This document shows, one piece after another, positions 8,611 through 17,815 of a stretch of 64,000 nucleotides of DNA. Numbering within the stretch: the stretch's first letter is position 1; every line of letters starts with the position of its first letter. Source of the DNA: Roseivirga ehrenbergii (lineage in GTDB: Bacteria; Bacteroidota; Bacteroidia; Cytophagales; Cyclobacteriaceae); contig NZ_LQZQ01000004.1 in NCBI RefSeq assembly GCF_001593005.1, positions 62,001 to 126,000 of the forward strand, read 5' to 3'. The position numbers were made by a program, and so were the translations under genes. The notes beneath the pieces were generated by a model that was not told the origin of the DNA, did not search any database, and worked only from the letters and a program-made list of their open reading frames with translations.

Positions 8611-9678
8611 ATGAATAAACTTAGATTGAACTCGGATTATTTCTTCAAGTTTTCGCCAGACTTACTTTGCATTGCTGGGTTCGATGGATTCTTCAAAAGG
8701 ATAAATCCTGCCGTTTCAAACCTTTTAGGTTACACCGAAGAAGAACTATTGTCACGGCCTATTAACAGCTTTATCCACCCACTTGATAGAAATCTAACCG
8801 CTGAATATCGAGAGAGCATTAAAAAAGGCAAGCCTCTTATGAATTATGAAAACCGCTATTTAAAAAAAAGCGGAGAAACAGTGTGGTTATCATGGACATC
8901 AATGCCTTTAAATGAAGACAACTTGGTTTATGCTATTGCCAAAGACATAACTCATAAAAAGAAACTAGAAGAAGAGCGGAATGCTTTATTGGCCAACCTT
9001 TCAATGATGAATAAGAAGTTGAAAGACTTATCATTCACCACTTCACACGACTTGAGAGAGCCTGTGAATAATCTATTTGGCATTCTCCACCTTTTAGATA
9101 CCTCTGAAATTAAAAATCCAGAAACCTTAAATTTGATTGAGCTTCTGAAAAAAACGGCCGAAAAACTTGAGCTTAAAATGAACAAGCACCTTAATGAGCT
9201 GAGTGAAAACGCTAAAGTTTCAGTGAAGATTGAAGATGTATCATTGGCAGAGGTATTAAAAACCGTGCAAGACTCTATTGGCGCATTAATAAGTAATTCA
9301 AAAGTGGTTTTTCAGATTGATTTCACCGCCTTTCAGACCATAAGTTTTAACAGGGATTATTTGGAAAGCATTTTCCTGAATCTCATTACCAATTCAATCA
9401 AATATGCCAAACCAAGTACCACTCCCATTATAACCATAAAAGCTAAAATGGTGGGGGAAGTTAAACGTCTGACATTTACCGACAATGGTATTGGCTTTGA
9501 CAAAGATGCCGTAAAAGATAGAATTTTTGGTTTGAGCCAAACCTTCAACACCCGCCCAGAAAGTAAAGGCATAGGCCTCTACCTTGTTCATACCCACATG
9601 ACCAACCTAGGCGGTCATATTTCAGTAGAAAGTAAAATTAATGAAGGAACAGAGTTTACGCTTTCCTTTAAAGGTTAG
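8611..9678 (+). CDS. Soluble PAS-domain sensor histidine kinase
   Basis: The 355-residue protein has no membrane helix. A PAS domain with PAC tail spans about residues 8-118 (LLCIAGFDGFFKRINPAV to YAIAKDITHKKK). A HisKA-like dimerisation helix carries the phospho-acceptor in TTSHDLREPVNN (H146). The ATP-binding domain shows LNLITNSIKYA (N box), DNGIGFD (G1) and KGIGLYLVHTH (G2). It should autophosphorylate in response to a cytoplasmic signal. No response regulator lies next to it, so it is an orphan kinase in this window. It converges on the HIT gene with a 4-nt overlap at the 3' ends. Confidence 0.87.
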   Translation: MNKLRLNSDYFFKFSPDLLCIAGFDGFFKRINPAVSNLLGYTEEELLSRPINSFIHPLDRNLTAEYRESIKKGKPLMNYENRYLKKSGETVWLSWTSMPLNEDNLVYAIAKDITHKKKLEEERNALLANLSMMNKKLKDLSFTTSHDLREPVNNLFGILHLLDTSEIKNPETLNLIELLKKTAEKLELKMNKHLNELSENAKVSVKIEDVSLAEVLKTVQDSIGALISNSKVVFQIDFTAFQTISFNRDYLESIFLNLITNSIKYAKPSTTPIITIKAKMVGEVKRLTFTDNGIGFDKDAVKDRIFGLSQTFNTRPESKGIGLYLVHTHMTNLGGHISVESKINEGTEFTLSFKG

Positions 9679-10073
9679 GCTTGATACTTTGCCTTTATCT
9701 TTTCAGCCATTTCGGCCAATTCTTCTTGACTTAAACTTAGCTTGGGTTTGCTAAAGTCGATATCAGAAATATTCTGAAGCGGAATTAAATGAATGTGAAC
9801 ATGGGGTACTTCAAGACCAATCACAGCCACGCCAATTCTTTTGCAAGGTACAGCAGCTTCCACTGCCTTAGCTACCTTTTTAGTGAAGCTATGTAGGTTC
9901 ATGTAAGCATCTTCACCCATATCAAAAATATAATTCACCTCCTCTTTAGGAACGCATAATACATGACCTCTTTTCAATGGATTAACATCCAGAAATGCAA
10001 TATTATTATCGTCTTCTGCCACTATATGGCCGGGAATTTCTCTGTTAATGATTCGAGTGAAGATACTTGGCAT
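9675..10073 (-). CDS. HIT-family nucleotide hydrolase/transferase
   Basis: The 132-residue protein has the histidine triad HVHIHLIP near residues 91-98 and the N-terminal HIT motif (IFTRIINREIPGHIVAEDD). Family members hydrolyse adenosine phosphoramidates or dinucleoside polyphosphates. It lies 2 nt downstream of greA on the same strand and is very likely co-transcribed with it. The length is normal for a bacterial Hint-like protein. Confidence 0.92.
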   Translation of the reverse strand: MPSIFTRIINREIPGHIVAEDDNNIAFLDVNPLKRGHVLCVPKEEVNYIFDMGEDAYMNLHSFTKKVAKAVEAAVPCKRIGVAVIGLEVPHVHIHLIPLQNISDIDFSKPKLSLSQEELAEMAEKIKAKYQA

Positions 10074-10075
10074 AA

Positions 10076-10552
10076 TTATTCTAATGTAATGTCTAATATT
10101 TCGAATTGCATAGTGCCAGCAGGAGCCTTTACTTCTGCAATCTCACCAATTTTTTTATTCAAGAGTCCCTTGCCGATTGGTGATTCATAAGATATTTTTC
10201 CGGCCTTCAGGTCCGCTTCTTTTTCGGATACCAAAGTGTATTTTACTACCATGCCGTTTTTAACGTTTTTGATTTTAGCTGTTGAAAGGATTGAAACTTT
10301 AGAGAGGTCTACGTTTTCATCTTTCATGATTCTCGCATCACCCACAACTGTTTCTAGCTCAGCAATTCTCATTTCCATGAGACCTTGAGCATCTTTTGCA
10401 GCATCATATTCAGCATTTTCACTCAAATCACCTTTGTCGCGCGCCTCAGCAATCTGCTTCGACATGTCCGCTCTCCCTTTGGTTTTAAGGTGATGAAGCT
10501 CATCCTTCAATTTCTGCAAGCCTTCTTCCGTGTAATATGAAATTCCAGCCAT
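10076..10552 (-). CDS. greA: Transcription elongation factor GreA
   Basis: The 158-residue protein has the GreA N-terminal coiled coil, starting YYTEEGLQKLKDELHHLK, with the conserved segment ARDKGDLSENAEYDAAKDAQ at the acidic tip that enters the RNA polymerase secondary channel. The C-terminal FKBP-like domain ends with SPIGKGLLNKKIGE. It stimulates transcript cleavage by backtracked polymerase. It is followed directly by the HIT gene. The leader of about 100 bp carries a short GC-rich hairpin (10631-10648). Confidence 0.95.
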   Translation of the reverse strand: MAGISYYTEEGLQKLKDELHHLKTKGRADMSKQIAEARDKGDLSENAEYDAAKDAQGLMEMRIAELETVVGDARIMKDENVDLSKVSILSTAKIKNVKNGMVVKYTLVSEKEADLKAGKISYESPIGKGLLNKKIGEIAEVKAPAGTMQFEILDITLE

Positions 10553-10630
10553 AGTTTTAATTGTTTAATTTGTTATGCTATAAAAAACAAAGAACGGCTC
10601 CTAACAGAAACCGTTGCTTTAAATACAAAA

Positions 10631-10648
10631 ATCGCCCGCAAAGGCGAT
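10631..10648. other. Short hairpin in greA leader
   Basis: ATCGCC (10631-10636) pairs with GGCGAT (10643-10648) across a 6-nt loop, about 80 nt upstream of the greA start. No T-run follows on the greA strand. It may be an mRNA leader structure. The rest of the 10553-10792 spacer shows nothing recognisable. Confidence 0.35.
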
Positions 10649-10792
10649 GTATGCTCCAAATTTAAGCAAAATATATATACTCTCCTACTAACAGCAAGTT
10701 TACTCTGGTAATTGAAAAGGGCTTAAAATTAGATTTGAGGTATATTTATCAGCTTTCAAATAACTCAAAATGGTAATTAACCACCTCCTAAG

Positions 10793-11752
10793 TCAAGCCT
10801 TATTTGATTCTGACATTATGTGATAATGTGAAGCGATTTTCCCTACCAATACTTCGTTAATTCTTTTGTAAGAAGAGAATGTCCAGCCGCCTACATGCGG
10901 AGAAAAGACTATATTTTTCCGTGAAAACAAATCGGTAAACTGATTACGCTCATCTTCGGTCAGATTGTCGAACTTCTCCTTATCTAAAACATCAAGGGCA
11001 GCACCTTTTATTTTGCCTGAGTCCAACAATTCCAAAAGGTCTTTTGTTGGTAAAATCTCTCCTCGGGCGGTATTCAAAAGGTAAATATCCTTTCTGAAAT
11101 TCTGAATAAAGTCTTTATTCACCCAAGCTCGAGTTTCTTCATTTAAAGGAATATGAAGACTAAGTATATCAGATTTGTCAAACAATTTCGCCAAGCTTAC
11201 TTCCTCTACGTTTTTGGTTCCAAAACCCTTTTTATACTTGTCGTACACCAATACACGGCAATCAAAAGCCCTAAGTCTTTGCACAAAAGCTTGCCCCATG
11301 TAGCCATAGCCAATAATACCAATGGTTTTATCGCTAAGTTCGTCACCTCGGTTACCCTCTCTGTCCCAAACCCAATTTCTTACTTCGGCATCTGACTTTA
11401 TAATATTGTTCAACATGGATAGCAAAAGCCCCATGGCGTGCTCGGCCAATGCATCTCTATTTCCTTCTGGGGCATTCAGAATTTCTATCCCCTTTGATTC
11501 CACGTACTGAACGTCAATTTTATCTAAGCCTGCTCCCGCTCGACCTATCACTTCTAATTTAACAGCAGCGTCAATCAGCTCCTGATCTACATCCGTTTTA
11601 GAACGAATGAGCAAGCCTTCATAATTACCAATAATACTGAGCAATTCACTTCGCGAAACCTGGGGTTGATAATCGGCATCAATTCCAATTTCTGAAAGCA
11701 ATCCACAGATGCTCTGATGCATGTCATCTACAATCAAAAACTTCTTCTGCAT
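10793..11752 (-). CDS. NAD-dependent D-2-hydroxyacid dehydrogenase (phosphoglycerate dehydrogenase-like)
   Basis: The 319-residue protein has the Rossmann signature IGYGYMGQAFVQRLRAFDC, the substrate arginine in LLNTARGE, and the catalytic histidine in FSPHVGGWT. The family oxidises D-2-hydroxyacids, and the closest feel is 3-phosphoglycerate dehydrogenase without a C-terminal ACT domain. I chose the ATG at 11752. An upstream in-frame start at 11776 would overlap the end of mgtE and add unconserved residues. The gene begins 4 nt after the mgtE stop, suggesting a ksgA-mgtE-dehydrogenase operon. The exact substrate is not fixed by sequence. Confidence 0.85.
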   Translation of the reverse strand: MQKKFLIVDDMHQSICGLLSEIGIDADYQPQVSRSELLSIIGNYEGLLIRSKTDVDQELIDAAVKLEVIGRAGAGLDKIDVQYVESKGIEILNAPEGNRDALAEHAMGLLLSMLNNIIKSDAEVRNWVWDREGNRGDELSDKTIGIIGYGYMGQAFVQRLRAFDCRVLVYDKYKKGFGTKNVEEVSLAKLFDKSDILSLHIPLNEETRAWVNKDFIQNFRKDIYLLNTARGEILPTKDLLELLDSGKIKGAALDVLDKEKFDNLTEDERNQFTDLFSRKNIVFSPHVGGWTFSSYKRINEVLVGKIASHYHIMSESNKA

Positions 11753-11756
11753 AAGC

Positions 11757-13115
11757 TTAGAGTAATAAGTTGGCAATCAATAAATACACGGTTATTCCCA
11801 ACATATCGTTGGCCGTGGTAATAAACGGTCCGGAAGCCAAAGCCGGGTTAATACCCAACTTATCTAATATCAACGGGGTTGCCGTTCCTGTAAACGAGGC
11901 CAGCAAAACTACGGCTTGAAGTGCAATAGCTACCACTAAACCGAGTTTAATTTCTCCATATAAATAGACAACGAAGAAGCTGATTGAGCCTAACACTAAA
12001 CCTGTAAACATGGCAATAGCTACCATTTTCAAGAGTCGTTTTCCTAAACTATCGGTAAATACTGATTTAGTGGCTAAACTTTGAACTACAAGGGTTGAAG
12101 ACTGCACTCCTACATTTCCGCCCGTAGCCATAATCAACGGTATAAAAAGGGCCAAGCCTGTAATGGTTTGAATTTGATCTTCAAAACCTCGAATTACATA
12201 AGCACCCACAATTCCACCTACCAAACCAATAATCAGCCACGGCAATCGGGCTTTCAGAATCACCCAAATGGTATCATCTTCCTCAACATCCGAAGATATA
12301 CCCGACATCAACTGTCTGTCTTCTTCGGCCTGATCGGTAATTACATCTACAATATCATCTATGGTAATTCTACCCACTAGTTTTCCTTGAAGGTTGACTA
12401 CGGGCACCACATCGAGGTCGTATTTTCGCATGATGTCAGCTACTTCTTCTTCATCCATATAGGTTTCAACAGAAATGACATCATCATCATAAATCTCACT
12501 GATGTGCGTATTATCATTGGCTAGCAAAATATCCTTCACGGAAACTTTACCCAATAGCTTATATTTATCGTCAACTACATAAACCGAGTAAATACGATCA
12601 ACATTTTCACGCTGCCTTCTAATTTCTTCAATGGTCTGAACAATGTTCCAATTTAAATTGGCGATGATCATCTCCTTCGCCATTAAACCTCCTGCACAAT
12701 CCTCATCATAGCGCATTAGCTCATGAATATGGGCAGCAGTATCTGGATCAATAATTTCAGAAATTACTTCTTCTCGTGTTTTGGCCGGAAGTTCATTGAT
12801 GATATCTACCGCATCATCAGAATCCATTTCAGTAATGTAATCGGCTACTTCTTTAGGCGTAAAGTTTTCTAAGAATTTGGTTCTAGTGTCTTCTTCAAGG
12901 TCTTCTATAATTTCTGCCCCAACCTCATTATCCAATATATCTATGACATATTTGGCCATGTCGGCATTCAACTCATCTAGTAAGGCAGAAATATCGGCGG
13001 AATTCACCCCTTCCATCGTGTCGCGGATAAAGGCACTATTTTTTTCCTCAATGGCTATTTCCAGCGCACTGAGGTATTCTTTAGAAAGTTCAAAAATGGT
13101 TTTTACTTCTGACAC
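11757..13115 (-). CDS. mgtE: MgtE-family magnesium transporter
   Basis: The 452-residue protein has an acidic superhelical N domain (about 1-130, with repeated helical units such as LEDLEEDTRTKFLENF), two CBS domains (about 135-260) and five membrane helices (about 285-450). Membrane signatures include PLIMATGGNVGVQSSTL and FITTANDMLGITVYLL. It is a Mg2+-gated Mg2+ channel. The start codon is GTG at 13115, which overlaps the ksgA 3' end by 13 nt, so translational coupling is likely. Confidence 0.93.
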   Translation of the reverse strand: MSEVKTIFELSKEYLSALEIAIEEKNSAFIRDTMEGVNSADISALLDELNADMAKYVIDILDNEVGAEIIEDLEEDTRTKFLENFTPKEVADYITEMDSDDAVDIINELPAKTREEVISEIIDPDTAAHIHELMRYDEDCAGGLMAKEMIIANLNWNIVQTIEEIRRQRENVDRIYSVYVVDDKYKLLGKVSVKDILLANDNTHISEIYDDDVISVETYMDEEEVADIMRKYDLDVVPVVNLQGKLVGRITIDDIVDVITDQAEEDRQLMSGISSDVEEDDTIWVILKARLPWLIIGLVGGIVGAYVIRGFEDQIQTITGLALFIPLIMATGGNVGVQSSTLVVQSLATKSVFTDSLGKRLLKMVAIAMFTGLVLGSISFFVVYLYGEIKLGLVVAIALQAVVLLASFTGTATPLILDKLGINPALASGPFITTANDMLGITVYLLIANLLL

Positions 13116-13882
13116 GATGATATAAGATTCGTCAGTTCCACATACTGGTCAACAGAAAGCGTTTCTGCCCTTTGATCGAGCACTTTTTCTCCGCTGAGTT
13201 CCTCTGGCAAATTTATTGGTTTTAGTGCGTTGCGCAATGTTTTCCTTCTCATTTGAAAACCTGCTTTTACTACTCTTCTGAAAAGCACTTCATCGCAATC
13301 CAGGGCTTCTCTTTCGTTTCTTTTTAACCTAATTACCGCGCTATTTACCTTGGGAGGAGGGTTGAAAACATTAGGAGGAACCGTAAATAAATATTCTAGC
13401 TCATAATAAGCCTGTAAGAACACACTTAAAATTCCGTAGGCTTTGTTTCCAGGAGGCGAAATAAGCCTATCGGCCACCTCTTTTTGAATCATACAAACTA
13501 CTTCAGGCACCTGCTGTTTTAAATCCAGCACCTTAAAAAATATTTGTGATGAAATATTATATGGAAAGTTGCCCACTACCCCAAATTTACCTGGGAAACG
13601 CTCTTCCATATTCAACTTCAGAAAATCACCTTCAATAATTCTTCCATCAAGCTGAGGGTAATGCTGTTTTAGGTAAGCCACAGACTCTCTGTCAATCTCA
13701 ATTACTGAGGTTTCTTGTTTGTTTTGTAAGAGAAACTGAGTGAGCACCCCCGTTCCTGGGCCAATCTCTACTACTTTATTATAGCCTCCATGGCCAGTAA
13801 GTCCATCGGCAATACTTTTGGCAATGTTCAAATCTTTTAAAAAATGTTGGCCGAGGTGTTTCTTAGGTCTTACTGATGACAT
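13103..13882 (-). CDS. ksgA: 16S rRNA (adenine1518/1519-N6)-dimethyltransferase
   Basis: The enzyme dimethylates two adenines in helix 45 of 16S rRNA late in 30S assembly. The 259-residue protein starts VRPKKHLGQHFLKD, has the SAM-binding motif VEIGPGTGVLT and the catalytic motif NFPYNISSQIF, with F where NLPY is usual. The C-terminal PPPKVNSAVIRL and MRRKTLRNAL segments are characteristic. It is the first gene of the ksgA-mgtE-dehydrogenase run and is divergent from pdxA. Confidence 0.95.
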   Translation of the reverse strand: MSSVRPKKHLGQHFLKDLNIAKSIADGLTGHGGYNKVVEIGPGTGVLTQFLLQNKQETSVIEIDRESVAYLKQHYPQLDGRIIEGDFLKLNMEERFPGKFGVVGNFPYNISSQIFFKVLDLKQQVPEVVCMIQKEVADRLISPPGNKAYGILSVFLQAYYELEYLFTVPPNVFNPPPKVNSAVIRLKRNEREALDCDEVLFRRVVKAGFQMRRKTLRNALKPINLPEELSGEKVLDQRAETLSVDQYVELTNLISSCQK

Positions 13883-14028
13883 AGAAGTAACTTATGGAAA
13901 AAACATTAATTTGCGCAAAATGAGAATTCTGTTGAAGATTACTCAGAGCAGAGCTTCATTGTTCTTCTCAGATTCAAACCTACTTCAACTTTTCTTTAAA
14001 GATTACAAAAGCAGGAAATTCTTTGATT

Positions 14029-15051
14029 ATGAATCTACATTCGGAAGACGAAACTACATACAAACCAGTAATTGGCATCACCATTGGCGATATTAATGGC
14101 ATTGGCCCCGAAGTAATTATAAAAACCATTTCGGAACAGAAGCTTTATGATTACGCCACCATCATATTGTATGGTCACGGTAAAGCTTTTTCTCACTATA
14201 AGAAAATTCTAGACCTTACTAATTTCTCCTTCTATCAATTTAATAGTGGAGATAGGCTTCATGAAAAAAAAGCCAATGTAATTAACTGTTGGGAAGAAGA
14301 TTTTGAAATTAAGCCAGGGGAAGAAAATAGCGAAGGAGGAAAATACGCACTAGCTGCATTACAAAAGGCTGTTGAGGATTTACAAAACGGGGTTATAGAC
14401 GGAGTCGTAACAGCCCCTATTAGTAAAAACAATATTCAAAGTGGTGATTTCAACTTCCCTGGCCACACCGAGTTTTTCACTACCACCTTTGGTGCGAAAG
14501 ACAGCTTGATGTTTCTCTGCAACGATCGGCTTAGAATAGGCGTAGCCACTGGGCACATTCCTTTAATGAAGATTAAAGAAGAACTAACCACCGAAAGACT
14601 GACCAGCAAGATTGATTTGATGTTAAAATCATTGAAAAAGGATTTTGGTATCATTAAGCCTAAAGTCGCTATTTTAGGACTGAACCCTCACGCTGGAGAA
14701 GATGGCCTATTGGGTTCAGAAGAAAAAGAACTAATACAGCCAGTAATCAACGAATTCAAAGAAAAAGGGCATTTGGTTTTGGGGCCTTACCCTGCCGATG
14801 GTTTCTTTGGCAATAACACCAATTCTCAATTTGACGGCATACTGGCCATGTACCACGACCAAGGTTTAATCCCTTTCAAAACCATAGCTTTTGAAGATGG
14901 TGTTAATTTTACCGCTGGTCTTCCGATTGTAAGAACATCTCCCGATCACGGAACCGCATTTGGCATTGCTGGCAAAAACGAAGCCGACCCAAGTAGTATG
15001 AGGGCTGCACTTTACATGGCACTTGATATTATACGAAACCGAAGAGAATAA
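14029..15051 (+). CDS. pdxA: 4-hydroxythreonine-4-phosphate dehydrogenase
   Basis: The enzyme acts in the DXP-dependent route to pyridoxal 5'-phosphate. The 340-residue protein shows the family segments GITIGDINGIGPEVI, TAPISKNNIQ, FPGHTEF with the metal-binding histidine, LGLNPHAGEDG, AMYHDQGLIPFK and RTSPDHGTAF. I chose ATG 14029, because an in-frame TTG two codons upstream adds nothing conserved. It is divergent from ksgA, with about 146 bp between. The pdxA-ksgA association is common in bacteria. Confidence 0.95.
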   Translation: MNLHSEDETTYKPVIGITIGDINGIGPEVIIKTISEQKLYDYATIILYGHGKAFSHYKKILDLTNFSFYQFNSGDRLHEKKANVINCWEEDFEIKPGEENSEGGKYALAALQKAVEDLQNGVIDGVVTAPISKNNIQSGDFNFPGHTEFFTTTFGAKDSLMFLCNDRLRIGVATGHIPLMKIKEELTTERLTSKIDLMLKSLKKDFGIIKPKVAILGLNPHAGEDGLLGSEEKELIQPVINEFKEKGHLVLGPYPADGFFGNNTNSQFDGILAMYHDQGLIPFKTIAFEDGVNFTAGLPIVRTSPDHGTAFGIAGKNEADPSSMRAALYMALDIIRNRRE

Positions 15052-15179
15052 GCTGATTAGTAGCAATTTAAAGCAGTTATTAATAGGACACTAACCGCCC
15101 GCAAGTAATTGACTAAGAATTGTTCGATAATTATTAATGAAATAAGTAAACACTATTTTAGGATTCAATTGAATTTTCA

Positions 15180-15187
15180 TACCTTTG
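15180..15187 (+). promoter_or_regulatory. Probable -7 box of the yceD-rpmF promoter
   Basis: TACCTTTG followed by CAG matches the Bacteroidota -7 consensus TAnnTTTG. It lies about 25 nt before the yceD start. A clear -33 TTTG at the usual spacing is not evident, so support rests on the -7 box and position. Confidence 0.55.
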
Positions 15188-15212
15188 CAGTCCTGATTTT
15201 GAGAGGGGATAA

Positions 15213-15767
15213 TTGAAACCAATCAGAAAATATGAAATACAGATCTTTAAGCTCAATACTGGGCTGCATGATTTTGAGTTTCTGTTAGATGATAAGTTCT
15301 TTGAATTATTTGACAATGATCTAGTTAGAAAAGGAAATCTTACTGCTAACATATCATTGAACAAGTCCGAAACAATGATTCAGACTGTTTTTCACATTAA
15401 AGGTTCCGTAGAACTGGAATGTGATAGAAGTCTAGATTTGTTTGATTTTCCGATAGACTTGGAAAGGCCGTTTATATACAAACTCGGAAACGAGTATGAA
15501 GAACTGTCGGATGAAGTAGTGGTAATACCACGCGACACCCAACAACTGAACGTAGCATCCATAATGTTTGAATTTATAGGACTTGAAATCCCCATGAAAA
15601 AACTTCACCCACGTTTTCAACAAGATGAAGACGATGAAAATGAAGATGAAGTACTCATGATATACTCTTCTGAAGAAGAGAATGATGAGAAAAATGAAGA
15701 TCAGAAAAATGAAGAATCAATAGACCCAAGATGGGCTTCTTTGAAGAAATTGAAAAATAAAGAATAG
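15213..15767 (+). CDS. yceD: YceD/DUF177 family protein, 23S rRNA accumulation factor
   Basis: The 184-residue protein matches the DUF177 (YceD) layout: an N-terminal segment (KYEIQIFKLNTGLHDFEF), the conserved metal-less zinc-finger-like region around VELECDRSLDLFDFPID, a mid-region with ELSDEVVVIP, and an acidic tail (about 130-165, rich in Glu/Asp) before the end DPRWASLKKLKNKE. The family aids 23S rRNA accumulation. The start appears to be TTG at 15213. It directly follows a purine-rich GAGAGGGG and gives the family-like N-terminus, and no in-frame ATG exists near it. It lies 24 nt before rpmF, the classic neighbour. Confidence 0.88.
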   Translation: MKPIRKYEIQIFKLNTGLHDFEFLLDDKFFELFDNDLVRKGNLTANISLNKSETMIQTVFHIKGSVELECDRSLDLFDFPIDLERPFIYKLGNEYEELSDEVVVIPRDTQQLNVASIMFEFIGLEIPMKKLHPRFQQDEDDENEDEVLMIYSSEEENDEKNEDQKNEESIDPRWASLKKLKNKE

Positions 15768-15791
15768 CGAAAGCTATAAAATTGTAGAAAA

Positions 15792-15983
15792 ATGGCGCAT
15801 CCTAAGAGAAAAACCTCGAAAACCAGAAGAGACAAAGGTAGAACTCACAAAAAATTGCATGGCAAGGCTTTGGCTATTTGCCCAACTACCGGAGAAATGC
15901 ATTTGCCTCACAGAGCTTTCTGGCATGAAGGAAAACTTTACTTCAAAGGTAAAGTAGTAATGGAAAAAGAAGTTTTAGCCTAA
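15792..15983 (+). CDS. rpmF: 50S ribosomal protein L32
   Basis: The 63-residue basic protein begins [20 protein letters not shown] and has the L32p segment [18 protein letters not shown]. It has one CxxT in place of a full zinc-cysteine set, as in C-minus L32 forms. It follows yceD and precedes a strong hairpin at 16009-16036, so yceD-rpmF may form one short transcript, with fabH possibly starting its own. Confidence 0.96.
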   Translation: MAHPKRKTSKTRRDKGRTHKKLHGKALAICPTTGEMHLPHRAFWHEGKLYFKGKVVMEKEVLA

Positions 15984-16008
15984 GTTTAACTTTTGGCTTC
16001 TTGAATAT

Positions 16009-16036
16009 TTGCTCCTGAATCAACATTCAGGAGCAA
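16009..16036 (+). terminator. Hairpin terminator after rpmF
   Basis: TTGCTCCTGAAT (16009-16020) and ATTCAGGAGCAA (16025-16036) form a perfect 12-bp stem with loop CAAC, followed by an AT-rich tail (TATTTATTTATAG). The T-run is interrupted, so termination may be partial, allowing read-through into fabH. Confidence 0.6.
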
Positions 16037-16062
16037 TATTTATTTATAGACACTTCATTTGA

Positions 16063-16121
16063 CCAATATAGGGTTTCGTTCAATCTATTATTTGAATCTG
16101 AAGCATGAACCCTTATATTGG
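16063..16121 (+). repeat. Imperfect inverted repeat with nested hairpin upstream of fabH
   Basis: CCAATATAGGGTT (16063-16075) pairs with AACCCTTATATTGG (16108-16121), with one unpaired base. A second weak hairpin (TTCAAT with ATTTGAA) lies inside the 32-nt loop. The element ends 49 nt before the fabH start. It could be an operator or a leader RNA structure, and nothing identifies the regulator. Confidence 0.45.
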
Positions 16122-16170
16122 CGAATTATTTAGAAATAAGAATGGAGTTTTCCGTTCTATAAAATATTGA

Positions 16171-17169
16171 ATGACTAAAATCAGAGCTAAAATCTCAGGC
16201 GTCAACGGTTGGGTGCCAGACTATGTTTTAACCAACAAAGAGTTAGAAACCATAGTAGACACTACTGACGAATGGATAACTTCCCGCACTGGCATTAAGG
16301 AAAGAAGAATATTAAAAGGAGAAGGTCAAGGAACCTCTGTTTTGGGTATTGAAGCTGTAAAAGGCTTACTTAAAAAAACCAATACCGATCCTTCTGAAAT
16401 TGATCTTCTGATCTGCGCCACGACTACCCCCGACATGATGTTTCCTGCCACTGCAAATATTATTGCAGATGCCATTGGAGCAAACAACGCATTCAGTTAT
16501 GATTTACAAGCAGCCTGTTCAGGGTTTATTTACGCTGTAACTACGGGTAGCCAGTTTATTGAAACAGGTAAATACAAGAAAGTTGTTGTAGTTGGAGCAG
16601 ACAAAATGTCTTCGATCATAGATTATAATGAAAGAACGACCTGCATTATCTTTGGAGACGGTGGTGGAGCTGTTTTATTAGAACCTACTGAAGAAAATGT
16701 GGGAATTATGGACTCCATCCTTCGATCTGACGGATCGGGAGCACAACATTTGCACATGAAAGCAGGAGGAAGCCGAAAGCCAGCTTCGCATGAAACTGTA
16801 GACAATCGTGAGCATTACGTTTACCAAGAAGGCTCTGCAGTTTTCAAATTTGCCGTAACCAATATGGCCGATGTTTCTGCTGAAATTATGGCCAAAAACA
16901 ACTTACAAGGAGAAGATGTTACTTGGTTAGTTCCTCATCAGGCAAACAAAAGAATTATAGACGCTACAGCAAGGCGCATGGAAATTGGTGAAGAAAAGGT
17001 GATGTTGAATATCCACAAATATGGAAACACAACCAGCGGAACCATTCCTCTCTGCCTTTGGGATTATGAAAGCCAACTAAAAAAAGGTGACAATCTAATT
17101 TTAGCCGCATTCGGTGGTGGATTCACTTGGGGGGCTATATATTTAAAATGGGCATACGACCCATCATAA
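16171..17169 (+). CDS. fabH: 3-oxoacyl-ACP synthase III (FabH)
   Basis: The enzyme condenses acetyl-CoA (or a branched primer) with malonyl-ACP to start fatty-acid synthesis. The 332-residue protein shows the FabH catalytic triad: C116 in LQAACSGF, H256 in PHQANKR and N286 in KYGNTTSG. The GGGFTWG loop lies near the C-terminus. It is placed after yceD-rpmF and before efp-accB-accC, a neighbourhood devoted to lipid initiation and translation. Primer specificity (acetyl or iso-branched) cannot be decided here, although iso-branched fatty acids are common in this phylum. Confidence 0.95.
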   Translation: MTKIRAKISGVNGWVPDYVLTNKELETIVDTTDEWITSRTGIKERRILKGEGQGTSVLGIEAVKGLLKKTNTDPSEIDLLICATTTPDMMFPATANIIADAIGANNAFSYDLQAACSGFIYAVTTGSQFIETGKYKKVVVVGADKMSSIIDYNERTTCIIFGDGGGAVLLEPTEENVGIMDSILRSDGSGAQHLHMKAGGSRKPASHETVDNREHYVYQEGSAVFKFAVTNMADVSAEIMAKNNLQGEDVTWLVPHQANKRIIDATARRMEIGEEKVMLNIHKYGNTTSGTIPLCLWDYESQLKKGDNLILAAFGGGFTWGAIYLKWAYDPS

Positions 17170-17221
17170 AAATTCCAAAGGATCAAAATTGAATATTTGT
17201 AACTTAGTTTGAAATAAACGC

Positions 17222-17785
17222 ATGGCAAGTACAGCAGATTTTAAAAACGGTCTTGTAATTGAATACAATCACGACCTTTACGCAATCACCGAATTTCAGC
17301 ACGTTAAGCCTGGAAAAGGACCTGCATTCGTAAGAACAAAACTAAAAAGCATTAGAACAGGAAAAGTGTTGGACAATACTTTCACTTCTGGTGTAAAAGT
17401 AGTGACAGCAAGAATTGAAAAAAGACCTCATCAGTTTCTTTTTAAGGATGACTACGGTTATAACCTGATGAACTCAGAAACTTTTGAACAAGTTGCAGTG
17501 CCTGAAGAGTTAATTAACGCACCTCAACTTATGAAGGATGGACAAGAAGTAGACGTTCTATTTCATGCAGAAACTGAATCTGTTTTGAGTGTAGAGTTAC
17601 CGGCATATGTAGAACTTGTTGTAACTTACACCGAGCCTGGCATTAAAGGAGATACGGCCACGAACGCCACAAAACCTGCCACGCTAGAAACTGGTGCTGA
17701 AATTCAAGTACCTTTGTTCATCAATCAAGACGACAAAATAAAAGTAGATACTAGAACTAATTCATACGGTGAGCGTGTAAAATAG
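17222..17785 (+). CDS. efp: Translation elongation factor P
   Basis: The 187-residue protein has the three-domain EF-P build. The tip loop is KPGKGPAFVRTK, with the usual modification-site lysine near K32. The C-terminal domain shows GIKGDTATNATKPATLETGAEIQVP and ends VDTRTNSYGERV. It relieves ribosome stalling at polyproline. It lies 52 nt after fabH and 30 nt before accB. Confidence 0.96.
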   Translation: MASTADFKNGLVIEYNHDLYAITEFQHVKPGKGPAFVRTKLKSIRTGKVLDNTFTSGVKVVTARIEKRPHQFLFKDDYGYNLMNSETFEQVAVPEELINAPQLMKDGQEVDVLFHAETESVLSVELPAYVELVVTYTEPGIKGDTATNATKPATLETGAEIQVPLFINQDDKIKVDTRTNSYGERVK

Positions 17786-17815
17786 CCACCATCTCAACGA
17801 AATAATCGAATTGTT

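Noticed and set aside
9357..9597. Open frames antisense to the end of the PAS kinase gene
   Set aside because: Two overlapping frames in the ATPase domain region with no signals; shadows of the kinase gene.
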